A stretch of DNA of 64,000 nt from Nocardia australiensis (lineage in GTDB: Bacteria; Actinomycetota; Actinomycetes; Mycobacteriales; Mycobacteriaceae). Each line of letters begins with the position of its first letter. The stretch's first letter is position 1. Made by a program: the position numbers and the translations under genes. Below, one piece after another: positions 42,156 to 50,223 of this stretch. The notes under the pieces were generated by a model. That model searched no databases. It was not told where the DNA came from and worked only from the letters and a program-made list of their open reading frames with translations. The DNA lies in the NCBI RefSeq assembly GCF_020733705.1, contig NZ_JAJFZM010000001.1:2480001-2544000 (forward strand). Direction: 5' to 3'.

Positions 42156-43076
42156 GTGACGGTGGAGCATTCGGCAGCTGAGGTCGCGCAGCCACAGCCC
42201 ATCGAGTCAGCGACCGATGCGGTATCGGCGCCGACCCCCGCCGCGGCGCCGGAATCGGTGCGGGTTCGCCTCGATATCAGTTACGACGGTACGGATTTCA
42301 CCGGTTGGGCGCGACAGCCCGGCCTGCGCACCGTGCAGGGCGTGCTAGAGGAAGCGCTGAGCAAGGTGTATCGCGAGCCGATTCAACTGACCGTCGCCGG
42401 CCGCACCGACGCGGGTGTGCACGCCGAAGGGCAGGTCGCGCATTTCGATACGACCGCCGAATTCGACTCGGGCAAGCTCGTGCATCGGATGGCGCGCTTT
42501 CTGCCAAAGGATGTGCGTATTAAGGACGCTCGCGTCGCACCGCCCGAATTCGACGCTCGTTTCTCGGCGATTCGTCGCCACTATGTCTACCGGCTCACGA
42601 CCGCCCGCTACGGTGCCGAGCCGTTGCAGGCTCGCGGCGTGGTCGCCTGCCGCTGCGATGTCGATGTCGACGCCATGCGGGAGGCGTCACGAAAACTGCT
42701 CGGCCTGCATAACTTTGCCGCGTTCTGCCGTCGCCGCGATGGCGCTACGACGGTGCGCGAACTGCAGCGCTTCGACTGGGATCGCAACGGCGACGCGTTG
42801 ATCGCGTATGTCAGCGCGGACGCTTTCTGCTGGTCGATGGTGCGCAGTCTGGTCGGCGCCGTGCTCGCGGTGGGGGAGGGTCGCCGCACCCCCGAATGGG
42901 TTGCCGGTCTGTTGAACGAAACCGAACGATCCAGTTCTGTCACGGTCGCTCCCGCGCATGGGCTGAGCCTGATCGCCGTGGACTATCCCGCCGACGCCGA
43001 CCTCGCGGCCCGCAATTCCCAGACCCGTGAAATGCGAACCGTCCCAGCGGCGGGCGAGGGCTGCTGCGGCGGCTGA
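42156..43076 (+). CDS. truA: tRNA pseudouridine(38-40) synthase TruA
   Basis: GTG 42156 has AGGAGA five bases upstream and gives 306 residues with a ~35-residue low-complexity N-terminus. TruA motifs are [19 protein letters not shown], the catalytic [18 protein letters not shown] with Asp85, RRHYVYRL and [20 protein letters not shown]. It isomerises uridines 38-40 of the tRNA anticodon arm. Its place directly after rplQ is conserved in mycobacteria. Confidence 0.96.
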   Translation: MTVEHSAAEVAQPQPIESATDAVSAPTPAAAPESVRVRLDISYDGTDFTGWARQPGLRTVQGVLEEALSKVYREPIQLTVAGRTDAGVHAEGQVAHFDTTAEFDSGKLVHRMARFLPKDVRIKDARVAPPEFDARFSAIRRHYVYRLTTARYGAEPLQARGVVACRCDVDVDAMREASRKLLGLHNFAAFCRRRDGATTVRELQRFDWDRNGDALIAYVSADAFCWSMVRSLVGAVLAVGEGRRTPEWVAGLLNETERSSSVTVAPAHGLSLIAVDYPADADLAARNSQTREMRTVPAAGEGCCGG

Positions 43077-43126
43077 GCCGATTCACCGGGGAAATATTCT
43101 TCGCACCACACCGGTTCGTTCCAAGC

Positions 43127-43960
43127 ATGGCAATCGAGCAGCTCGGACGGTTCGGAGTATGGCGCGGTTATACCGGGTTCACGCCGCAGCAGGCGCGGGA
43201 GTTGGAGGAGCTCGGCTACGGCACGTTGTGGCTGGGCGGATCGCCACCCGCCGAGCTGCCGGAGGTAGAGCCGCTGCTGGCGGCGACCGAGTCGCTCACC
43301 GTGGCCACCAGCATCGTCAATATCTGGTCGGCACCCGCGAAGCAGGTGGCGGAGTCGTTCCATCGGATCGAGGCGCGCTTTCCCGGCCGCTTCCTGCTCG
43401 GTATCGGCGCGGGTCATCCCGAACACGTCGGCGGCTATCGCAAGCCTTATGACGCCTTGGTCGAATACCTCGACGAGCTGGACCAGGCGGGGGTTCCGAA
43501 GGACCGGCGCGCGCTCGCCGCGCTCGGCCCACGGGTACTGAAGCTGTCCGCGGATCGCACCGCGGGGGCGTTGCCGTATCTGGTCACGCCCGCGCATACC
43601 GAGCGCGCGCGCCAGGTGCTCGGTCCGGACGCGATACTCGCGGTCGAGCACAAAGTGGTGCTGGACGCTGACCCGGTGCGGGCACGGGCGACGGCCCGTC
43701 CGCGCGTGGAGATGTATCTCGGTCTGCGGAACTATGTCGCGAATCTGCGCCGGCTCGGCTTCAGCGACGAAGACCTCGCCAAGCCGGGCAGCGACCGGCT
43801 GATCGACGCACTGGCGGCACACGGCACCGCCGATTCGGTTGCCGATCAGTTAGCGGCGCATCTGCGCGCCGGCGCCGATCACGTCGTCGTGCAGATACTG
43901 GACGACGACGCACCGGCCGTGCTGCGCGCACTCGCACCGAAGCTGGCCGCCCTGGCCTGA
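43127..43960 (+). CDS. LLM-class (F420-dependent) oxidoreductase
   Basis: The 277-residue protein has the luciferase-like fold signature: LEELGYGTLWLGGSP, SLTVATSIVNIW, RFPGRFLLGIGAGHPEHVGG and a C-terminal HGTADSVADQLAAHLRAGAD. Members use coenzyme F420 or FMN. The family annotation in actinobacteria is TIGR03620-like, but the substrate is unknown. No clear ribosome site precedes ATG 43127. It seems to be a single-gene unit. Confidence 0.85.
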   Translation: MAIEQLGRFGVWRGYTGFTPQQARELEELGYGTLWLGGSPPAELPEVEPLLAATESLTVATSIVNIWSAPAKQVAESFHRIEARFPGRFLLGIGAGHPEHVGGYRKPYDALVEYLDELDQAGVPKDRRALAALGPRVLKLSADRTAGALPYLVTPAHTERARQVLGPDAILAVEHKVVLDADPVRARATARPRVEMYLGLRNYVANLRRLGFSDEDLAKPGSDRLIDALAAHGTADSVADQLAAHLRAGADHVVVQILDDDAPAVLRALAPKLAALA

Positions 43961-44077
43961 ATCGGGCAATCCACACGTTCGTGTGGCCGGGAACATCGAT
44001 GCGCACCGATTGTCGCCGTCGGGTAACCCGAAGCCCAGAGCAGCCCGCCGATTCTGCGCTTATGGGAGGATCGGCGC

Positions 44078-44737
44078 GTGCGGTTGGCGGTAGTCGAGGA
44101 TGACGACGGCGTAGGTGACGCGCTGGTAGAGGCACTCAACGCGCGCGGCTTCCAGGCCGAACGTAAGCGCCGAGGCGCCGATCTGCTGGTCGCGCATCGT
44201 GGGTATGACGCGGTGATTCTCGACCTCGGCCTGCCCGATGCCGACGGGCTGCAGGTGCTTCGGCAATTGCGCGAGGTGAGTTCGGTCCCGGTATTGATCC
44301 TCACCGCGCGCAGTGACGAACGCTCGATCGTGCGCGGGCTGCGCGGCGGCGCCGACGACTACCTGGTGAAGCCGCCACGCATCGCGGAACTGATGGCCCG
44401 ACTCGAGAACGTCATGCGCCGCGCGGCTGCGGCGGCCCAACCAGCACGCAAGGAAGTGGTCACCGGTGACGTGCGGGTGGATTTGGCGGCGCATGTCGTC
44501 GAAGTCGCCGGTCGGCCGATTGCCTTGACTCAGAAGGAGTTCGAGCTGGTCGAGGCGCTGGTGGAACGCCCGGGGGCGGCGGTGAGCCGCCAGCAACTGA
44601 TGGACCGGATCTGGGGCGATGCGTTCGTCGCGGTATCCCGCTCGCTGGACGTGCATATGACCGGATTGCGCGCCAAGCTGGATCGGCCGGGTTTGATCAC
44701 CACCATCCGCGGCTACGGATATCGGTGGGGGCAGTGA
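44078..44737 (+). CDS. OmpR-family response regulator
   Basis: The 219-residue protein has a receiver domain with acidic pocket D8-D10, phospho-acceptor Asp49 (YDAVILDLGLPD) and the LVKPP lysine loop, then an OmpR-type winged helix (TQKEFELVEALVERPGAAVS, RSLDVHMTGLRAKLD, ITTIRGYGYRW). GTG 44078 follows GGGAGG. The sensor kinase starts 25 bases downstream, and a TAXI-type lipoprotein gene overlaps the kinase; the three form an operon. Confidence 0.93.
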   Translation: MRLAVVEDDDGVGDALVEALNARGFQAERKRRGADLLVAHRGYDAVILDLGLPDADGLQVLRQLREVSSVPVLILTARSDERSIVRGLRGGADDYLVKPPRIAELMARLENVMRRAAAAAQPARKEVVTGDVRVDLAAHVVEVAGRPIALTQKEFELVEALVERPGAAVSRQQLMDRIWGDAFVAVSRSLDVHMTGLRAKLDRPGLITTIRGYGYRWGQ

Positions 44738-44762
44738 ACCCGGCCCGAGGAACGGAGCTGCG

Positions 44763-46181
44763 ATGCGGCGGCGGCTGCTGATCGCGCTGACCGTGTTCGC
44801 GGCGATCGCGGTATTCGCCTTCGCCGGTCCGTTGGCATTGACCTTTGCCACCAGCCGCACCCAGGAGTTGATGATTGGGCGCTCCGGTGACGCCGACCGC
44901 TTCGCGGCGCTCGCCGATGCGGCCGTGGCAGACGCGGACAGCCGGGCGCTGGCCGACGAGGTCGAGCGATACCACGACCTCTACGCGGAGAATGTGATGA
45001 TCGTCGATGCCCGTGGCGCGACGACGGTCAACGCCGGGGTCGACACGATCGACCCAACCATTGTCGCCACGGTGGCCGCCGCACGCCGCAATCAGCGCCC
45101 GCATCCCGCCGATCGCCTCACTCCGTGGAGCGCGCCGACGGTTCTGGTCGCACGCCCGGTCGGAACCGGGGTGCAGGTCAACGGCGCCGTGGTGATCGAA
45201 GCGTCCACCGCGCGAGCCCGCACCGATATCGCCAGGGCATGGGCGGTGATCGTGGCGGGCGCGGTCGGCGCCATGGTGGTGTTCACTCTCTTGGCGCTGA
45301 CGTTGAGCCGCTGGGTGTTGCGTCCATTGGCCGCGCTGTCGAACGCGGTCGCCGATGTGACCGCGACACTGCCGAAACCGCGCGCCGCGGCCACGCCGGC
45401 GTCGATCGCGCGTCACCATGGCGGGCCACCCGAAATGCGGGCGGTCGCGGAATCGTTCGACGCGATGGCGCTCGCGGTCGTCGATTCGGCCGATGCGCAA
45501 CGTCAGCTCGTCGCCGACACCGCGCACGCCATGCGTAATCCATTGGCGGCATTGATGATTCGTATCGATTCGCTGGAGCCCGCGATTCCGGAGAGCGCGG
45601 CGGTGATCTTCCGACGCGCGGGTGCCGAGGTCGAGCGCCTGACCGCGCTGCTGGATGGTCTGCTCAGCCTGGCGGTCGCCGAGACTCCGGTCGCCTTCGA
45701 GGCCGCGCACACTCCGGCGGAGACCGAAAACCATTGCGACGCGGTGCCGGTGATTGCCGATCGGATCGACGCCTGGCACAGCGCCTTCGATGACGCGGGC
45801 GTGGAGCTGAGCGCAACCTCCGGCATCGCCCATGCCGACACCGCGGTTTCCGCTGACGTGCTCGCGCAAATACTTGATGTGCCTCTGAGCAATTCGTGCC
45901 GCTATGCCGGCCGGGGCGCCCGTACCGGAGTCACCGTCGCCATCGAACCGGGGTGGGTGACGGTCACCGTTCGCGACAACGGCGTCGGCGTCGGCTCGGA
46001 GGAGGTCGGCAAGCTCACCACCCGCTTCTATCGTGGTGCGGCGGCCCGGGCGGGCGGTTCCGGTCTCGGGCTGCCGATTGCCGCCGCCCTGGCACAGGCC
46101 CGCGGCGGCACCCTGATCGTCGAGTCGGTTGCCCCGACCGGCCTCGCGATTCATATCCGGTTGCCGGCGGTGCGACGATGA
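44763..46181 (+). CDS. two-component sensor histidine kinase
   Basis: The 472-residue protein has a first membrane helix at residues ~4-30, an extracytoplasmic sensor domain (~31-155) and a second membrane helix (~160-182, WAVIVAGAVGAMVVFTLLAL). HAMP-like, HisKA (ADTAHAMRNPLAAL, His255) and HATPase domains follow (N-box LSNSCRYAGRG, G1 VRDNGVGVG, G2 GGSGLGLPIAAALA). It should phosphorylate the regulator encoded just upstream. Its stop overlaps the lipoprotein gene by four bases, suggesting that the lipoprotein helps sense the ligand. Confidence 0.92.
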   Translation: MRRRLLIALTVFAAIAVFAFAGPLALTFATSRTQELMIGRSGDADRFAALADAAVADADSRALADEVERYHDLYAENVMIVDARGATTVNAGVDTIDPTIVATVAAARRNQRPHPADRLTPWSAPTVLVARPVGTGVQVNGAVVIEASTARARTDIARAWAVIVAGAVGAMVVFTLLALTLSRWVLRPLAALSNAVADVTATLPKPRAAATPASIARHHGGPPEMRAVAESFDAMALAVVDSADAQRQLVADTAHAMRNPLAALMIRIDSLEPAIPESAAVIFRRAGAEVERLTALLDGLLSLAVAETPVAFEAAHTPAETENHCDAVPVIADRIDAWHSAFDDAGVELSATSGIAHADTAVSADVLAQILDVPLSNSCRYAGRGARTGVTVAIEPGWVTVTVRDNGVGVGSEEVGKLTTRFYRGAAARAGGSGLGLPIAAALAQARGGTLIVESVAPTGLAIHIRLPAVRR

Positions 46182-47086
46182 TCGATCGGCGGAGGTTCTT
46201 GGCGCTCACAACTTTCGGTGCGGCTGCGGCGGCTTCGGGATGTTCCTCCGACGGCGGGCCCGTGGTCCGGCTGGCCTCTGGGGAGGTCGGCGGCTTCTAC
46301 CACGCGTTCGCGCAGCTGCTCACCGCCGTCGCCGTGGAGTCGGGCGGGGTACGGATCGAACCCGTGGCCACCTCGGGGTCGCAGGAGAATCTGGAGCGGT
46401 TGGCCGACGGCGAGGTGGACGCCGCGCTGGCACTATCGGATTCGGTGACCGAGCGTCACCGGGTGCTCGCGCTCGGCCGGGTCTACGAGAACTACCTGCA
46501 GTTGGCGGTGCGCGCGGACGGCCCTATCCATCGGGTCGCGGACCTGCGCGGTACCCGGGTGAACCTCGGCGCCGCCGGCTCGGGCGCCGCGGTGACCGGC
46601 GAGCGGTTGCTGTGGGCCGCGGGCATCGATCCCACGGCCGACGTGGTTCTCGGGCACCGTCCGCTATTGGATGCGGTAGCCGCGGTGGTCGCCGACGACG
46701 TCGACGCGCTGCTGTGGGCCGGTGGCGTCCCCACCGGGGTGCTGGATGTGCCGCGACGAATGCGCCTGGTCGATCTCGGCGAACTGGCCGCGCCGATGCG
46801 CGACCGATTCGGCTACCTCTACGAAAGGGTCGAAATTCCGGCGGACGCCTATCCTGGCGGCCCGGCGGTGCACACGATCGGCGTCGCGAATCTCCTGCTC
46901 GCCGCGCCATCGCTGTCCGAAGCGGCTGCCGAAGCGATCGTCGATCTGCTGGTGACGCGCGCGGATGCGCTGGTGCCAGCCGAGGCGGCGGGAACACAAT
47001 TCTTGGATACCCGGTCTCTGATCGGAACCGGGTTCGTGCCGCTACATCCCGGCGCGGCGGCGGTCTATCGGCGCAGCCACGGTTAG
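46178..47086 (+). CDS. TAXI-family TRAP-type solute-binding lipoprotein
   Basis: ATG 46178 overlaps the kinase stop and gives 302 residues. A twin-arginine signal (DRRRFLALTTF) leads to a lipobox AASGC with Cys22, so the protein is probably Tat-exported and lipid-anchored. The body has the TAXI solute-binding pattern: ASGEVGGFYHAFAQLL, GSQENLERLADGEVDAALAL, GTRVNLGAAGSGAAVTGERL. No TRAP permease gene is nearby, so it may serve as the ligand-presenting subunit of the two-component system. Confidence 0.82.
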   Translation: MIDRRRFLALTTFGAAAAASGCSSDGGPVVRLASGEVGGFYHAFAQLLTAVAVESGGVRIEPVATSGSQENLERLADGEVDAALALSDSVTERHRVLALGRVYENYLQLAVRADGPIHRVADLRGTRVNLGAAGSGAAVTGERLLWAAGIDPTADVVLGHRPLLDAVAAVVADDVDALLWAGGVPTGVLDVPRRMRLVDLGELAAPMRDRFGYLYERVEIPADAYPGGPAVHTIGVANLLLAAPSLSEAAAEAIVDLLVTRADALVPAEAAGTQFLDTRSLIGTGFVPLHPGAAAVYRRSHG

Positions 47087-47093
47087 CGTCCGG

Positions 47094-47441
47094 TCAGGAA
47101 CGGACCAGTCTGGCGATGGCGTCGGTGGCCTCTTTGATCTTGGCCTCGGCCTCGGGGCCGCCCGCGACCGCCGCGTCCACCACGCAGTGGCTGATGTGGT
47201 CCTCCAACAGGCCCATCGCGACCGCCTGCAGCGCCTTCGTCATCGCGGAGACCTGGGTGAGAATATCGATGCAGTACTTCTCGTCCTCGACCATCCGCTG
47301 TAGTCCGCGCGCCTGGCCTTCGATCCGGCGCAGCCGCTTGAGGTAATCGTCCTTGGCGGTGATGTAGCCGTGTCCGGCGTGGTCGTGTCCGGCGTTGGTT
47401 GTGGCCGCCGCGGTGTCGTCGTGCGACGTGGTGGATGCCAC
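47094..47441 (-). CDS. csoR: CsoR-family copper-sensing repressor
   Basis: GTG 47441 follows GAGGAG and gives 115 residues. The core is a CsoR/RcnR helical bundle (YLKRLRRIEGQARGLQRMVE). Its metal ligands fit Cu(I): Cys57, His82 and Cys86, with the same spacing (25 and 4) as Cys36-His61-Cys65 of M. tuberculosis CsoR. The N-terminal extension is His-rich (His7, 19, 21, 24). Copper binding releases the repressor from DNA. An operator-like sequence lies 47 bp upstream. No copper ATPase gene is adjacent. Confidence 0.88.
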   Translation of the reverse strand: MASTTSHDDTAAATTNAGHDHAGHGYITAKDDYLKRLRRIEGQARGLQRMVEDEKYCIDILTQVSAMTKALQAVAMGLLEDHISHCVVDAAVAGGPEAEAKIKEATDAIARLVRS

Positions 47442-47487
47442 CGGCTGTCTCCTCGCTGCTCGCCGGATTTCCGGCCTGACCGATTAA

Positions 47488-47502
47488 TACCCCCCTAGGG
47501 TA
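47488..47502. promoter_or_regulatory. candidate CsoR operator
   Basis: TACCC (47488-47492) and GGGTA (47498-47502) flank CCCTA, embedding the palindrome CCCTAGGG. The form resembles known CsoR sites (TACCC-N-GGGTA, G-tract rich). It lies between the csoR start and the divergent mtnP, so csoR is probably autoregulated. Confidence 0.6.
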
Positions 47503-47575
47503 CAACGGATCGGGTGGATTGTCAGGTTGGCACCCGTCTGGCCGCCGCCAGGGATGAGGCGGGAGAATCATCGGC

Positions 47576-48385
47576 ATGAGTTCGCACGCACGGCCCGCGC
47601 TCGCCGTCATCGGCGGCAGTGGCTTCTACGACTTCTTCGACAACGAGGCGACCACCGTCGAGGTCGACACACCATACGGCAAGCCGAGCGCTCCGATCGC
47701 GATCGGCGAGGTAGACGGGCGGCCGTTGGCGTTCCTGCCGCGACACGGTAAGCAACACGAATTCGCCCCCCATACGCTGCCTTACCAGGCCAATATGTGG
47801 GCACTGCGTTCACTGGGCGTGCGACGGGTTTTCGCGCCGTGCGCGGTAGGCAGCCTGCGCGCTGACTGGGGGCCCGGCACCGTAGCGGTGCCGGATCAGC
47901 TCGTCGACCGCACCTCCGGCCGTCCCCAGACCTACTTCGACGGTGGTGGCGTGCACGTCTCCTTCGCCGACCCCTACTGCGACGAATTGCGCCGCGCCGC
48001 AATAAAGTCCGCGACCGACGCGCTGCCGATGAAGTCCACGGGAACCATGGTCGTGGTGCAGGGGCCGCGTTTCTCCACCAGGGCGGAGAGTCATTGGTTC
48101 GCAGCACAAGGCTGGGAGCTGGTGAATATGACCGGACATCCCGAGGCTGTGCTGGCCAGGGAATTGGAAATGTGCTACGCCGCAGTCGCTTTGGTGACCG
48201 ATCTAGATGCCGGATTGGAGGAGGGCAGCGGCGTGCACGCGACCGATATCTTCGCCGAATTCAAGAAGAACCTCGAACCGTTCAAGCAGCTGATCCGCCG
48301 CGCGGTGTCGGCGGTCGACGGGACCGGAAACTGTGATCGGTGCCGGGTGCACGCGGGCGTGTCATTGCCCTTCGAATTGCCCTGA
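47576..48385 (+). CDS. mtnP: S-methyl-5'-thioadenosine phosphorylase
   Basis: The 269-residue protein has the MTAP/PNP family motifs: AVIGGSGFYDFF, LPRHGKQHEFAPHTLPYQAN, FAPCAVGSLR, VQGPRFSTRAES and NMTGHPEAVLARELEMCYAA. It cleaves methylthioadenosine with phosphate to adenine and methylthioribose-1-phosphate in methionine salvage. Substrate choice within the family (MTA or other purine nucleosides) cannot be fixed from sequence alone. It is convergent with the Rv3651-like gene. Confidence 0.9.
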   Translation: MSSHARPALAVIGGSGFYDFFDNEATTVEVDTPYGKPSAPIAIGEVDGRPLAFLPRHGKQHEFAPHTLPYQANMWALRSLGVRRVFAPCAVGSLRADWGPGTVAVPDQLVDRTSGRPQTYFDGGGVHVSFADPYCDELRRAAIKSATDALPMKSTGTMVVVQGPRFSTRAESHWFAAQGWELVNMTGHPEAVLARELEMCYAAVALVTDLDAGLEEGSGVHATDIFAEFKKNLEPFKQLIRRAVSAVDGTGNCDRCRVHAGVSLPFELP

Positions 48386-48408
48386 TCCCGAATTGCCGTG
48401 GTCCGAGG

Positions 48409-49401
48409 TCAGTCGCGGTCGCCGACGTTCAACTGGACCAGAGCGAACTCTGGTGCCGTCGAGCCCAGCGTCCCGCCGGGCAGTGGGGAGATCTCGAGGT
48501 CGGAGATGATCCAGCCGCCGTGTTCGGTGGCCAAGCGCACTCCGGTCAGCGATTCGTGTGGCGCTCCGGCCAGAATCGCCTTGCGCGCGGCCATGATTCG
48601 GGTGCGGTCGGCCGGGTGCGGCACGGTGCGTTCGTCGGTGCCGCACCCCCAGCGGACCTCGGGAAGTGGCTCGGTGACCCATCGGATCAACCGGACCTGC
48701 GTCGTATCGACAATCGCCAGATAGAGATTCGGCTGCGTGCCGTGAAGTAGGTCGAGGGTGGTTGCCTCGAATGATTTGCGTTGCGGCGGCACGCTTTCGG
48801 TGACATCGACCGCCACGCCGAGCCAGCGCTGCCGGTCCGGGACGTGATCACCATTGCGGGTGCCCATCAGTAGTGAACGCGGGCCCCGCGTCGAGCGCAC
48901 CGTCGCCGTGCCCAGCCAGCGAGTGCCGGGTTGCGAGTGGGCTATCAGGGCCATGAGATCCAGTGCGCCGTCGAATCGTTCGACCATCTCGAACGATTCC
49001 GCACCGGCCCAGTGCGTGCGGGGAGTCTCGAAATCCGGTCCGAGGCCGTCGGTGTTCGACTCGATCCGTCTGGTCTTGGCATCGGAAACGAACGGGGCGA
49101 CCCCGACCTCGGGCGGCGGATCCCCATCGCCGACCCAGAGCTTGACGGCATGTACATTCTCGCCCGGTCCGACCACCGGCACGGCGTGTAAACGTCGGCC
49201 CGACCACCCCAGCCGAGAAAGCGGCAATGTCTGATCCAGTGCTGCTTTCGATGCGTGCACCTCGGCCACGAGCGGTTGCAACCGACCCGGCACCGCTCGC
49301 GGAAACGACTTCCACGCGCGTGGCTGCGTCCCGACCGCGAGAACCGACCAGGTGTCGGCGCGGCCGAGTGTCTCGATCAGTAGCCATCGCCCGATGATCA
49401 C
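48409..49401 (-). CDS. Rv3651-like protein (GAF/PAS-like)
   Basis: GTG 49401 follows GGAGGGG at five bases and gives 330 residues. The opening IIGRWLLIETLG, the HAVKLWVGDGDPPPEVG segment and the ending SDLEISPLPGG fit the mycobacterial Rv3651 family, which combines PAS- and GAF-like folds. Mycobacterial members affect cell-wall or lipid processes. No ligand or catalytic residues are recognised here. It is divergent from the FMN reductase gene across ~260 bp. Confidence 0.65.
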   Translation of the reverse strand: MIIGRWLLIETLGRADTWSVLAVGTQPRAWKSFPRAVPGRLQPLVAEVHASKAALDQTLPLSRLGWSGRRLHAVPVVGPGENVHAVKLWVGDGDPPPEVGVAPFVSDAKTRRIESNTDGLGPDFETPRTHWAGAESFEMVERFDGALDLMALIAHSQPGTRWLGTATVRSTRGPRSLLMGTRNGDHVPDRQRWLGVAVDVTESVPPQRKSFEATTLDLLHGTQPNLYLAIVDTTQVRLIRWVTEPLPEVRWGCGTDERTVPHPADRTRIMAARKAILAGAPHESLTGVRLATEHGGWIISDLEISPLPGGTLGSTAPEFALVQLNVGDRD

Positions 49402-49662
49402 TCCATCCCCTCCCGACCTCGATCTGAGTCACCCGCACGGGCTGATAGCCAGTGAATATGGTGCATGAGCCGCGGTCGAGGAGGTCGGGGAGGGGGGTCG
49501 TCATCGCTATTCACCGAGGTCGCGGCTCGGCGGTGCCGCCAACCCGCGCGCCCACTTCGGCCGCGAGGTCGGCATCTCACCCAGCGAATACCGCCGCTCG
49601 CACCGCGCTTCCCAGCATGAGGCCATCACGGGACGAGCCGGCCACCGCGTTAGGCTCTGGTC

Positions 49663-50223
49663 GTGGATACCCCGCTGCGGCTAGAGGTCATTGTGGCCAG
49701 TGTGCGTCCGGAGCGGTTCGCTCCCGTGGTCGCAAATTGGTTCCTGCGGATGGCGCGGGCGAGTATCGAATTCGATATCGGCGTCATCGATCTCAGGGAT
49801 ACGCCGTTACCGGTCGAGCTGACCGAGACCGACGCGGTGGCGGACTACCGGGCCAGGCTGGCGGCGGCGGACGCCTTCGTCGCGGTCACCTCCGAGTACA
49901 ACCACGGCTATCCGGCATCGCTGAAGACCGCGTTCGACTGCGCGAAGCACGAATGGCGGGCCAAACCGATCGGATTCGTCTCCTACGGTGGGCTTTCCGG
50001 TGGTCTGCGCGCGGTCGAACAGCTGCGACAGGTGGTAGCCGAGATCCATATGGTCTCGATTCGCGAGACGGTCAGCTTCCACCAGGCCAAGAGGCAGTTC
50101 GATGCCGAAGGGCAAACCCAGGACGGCGCCGCCATCGACTCCGCCGAACGGCTACTACGCCAACTCGCTTGGTGGGCAACAACATTGCGTGCCGCCCGCT
50201 CGGTCGCCCCTTATCCGGGCTGA
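49663..50223 (+). CDS. NAD(P)H-dependent FMN reductase
   Basis: The 186-residue flavodoxin-fold protein has the family motif TSEYNHGYPASLKTAFD and a C-terminal YGGLSGGLRAVEQLRQV. Such enzymes reduce FMN or quinones. The start appears leaderless: TAGGCT at 49651-49656 is a -10 box exactly seven bases before GTG 49663, and no ribosome site is present. Its 3' end overlaps the convergent eccE stop region by 13 bp. Confidence 0.88.
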   Translation: MDTPLRLEVIVASVRPERFAPVVANWFLRMARASIEFDIGVIDLRDTPLPVELTETDAVADYRARLAAADAFVAVTSEYNHGYPASLKTAFDCAKHEWRAKPIGFVSYGGLSGGLRAVEQLRQVVAEIHMVSIRETVSFHQAKRQFDAEGQTQDGAAIDSAERLLRQLAWWATTLRAARSVAPYPG

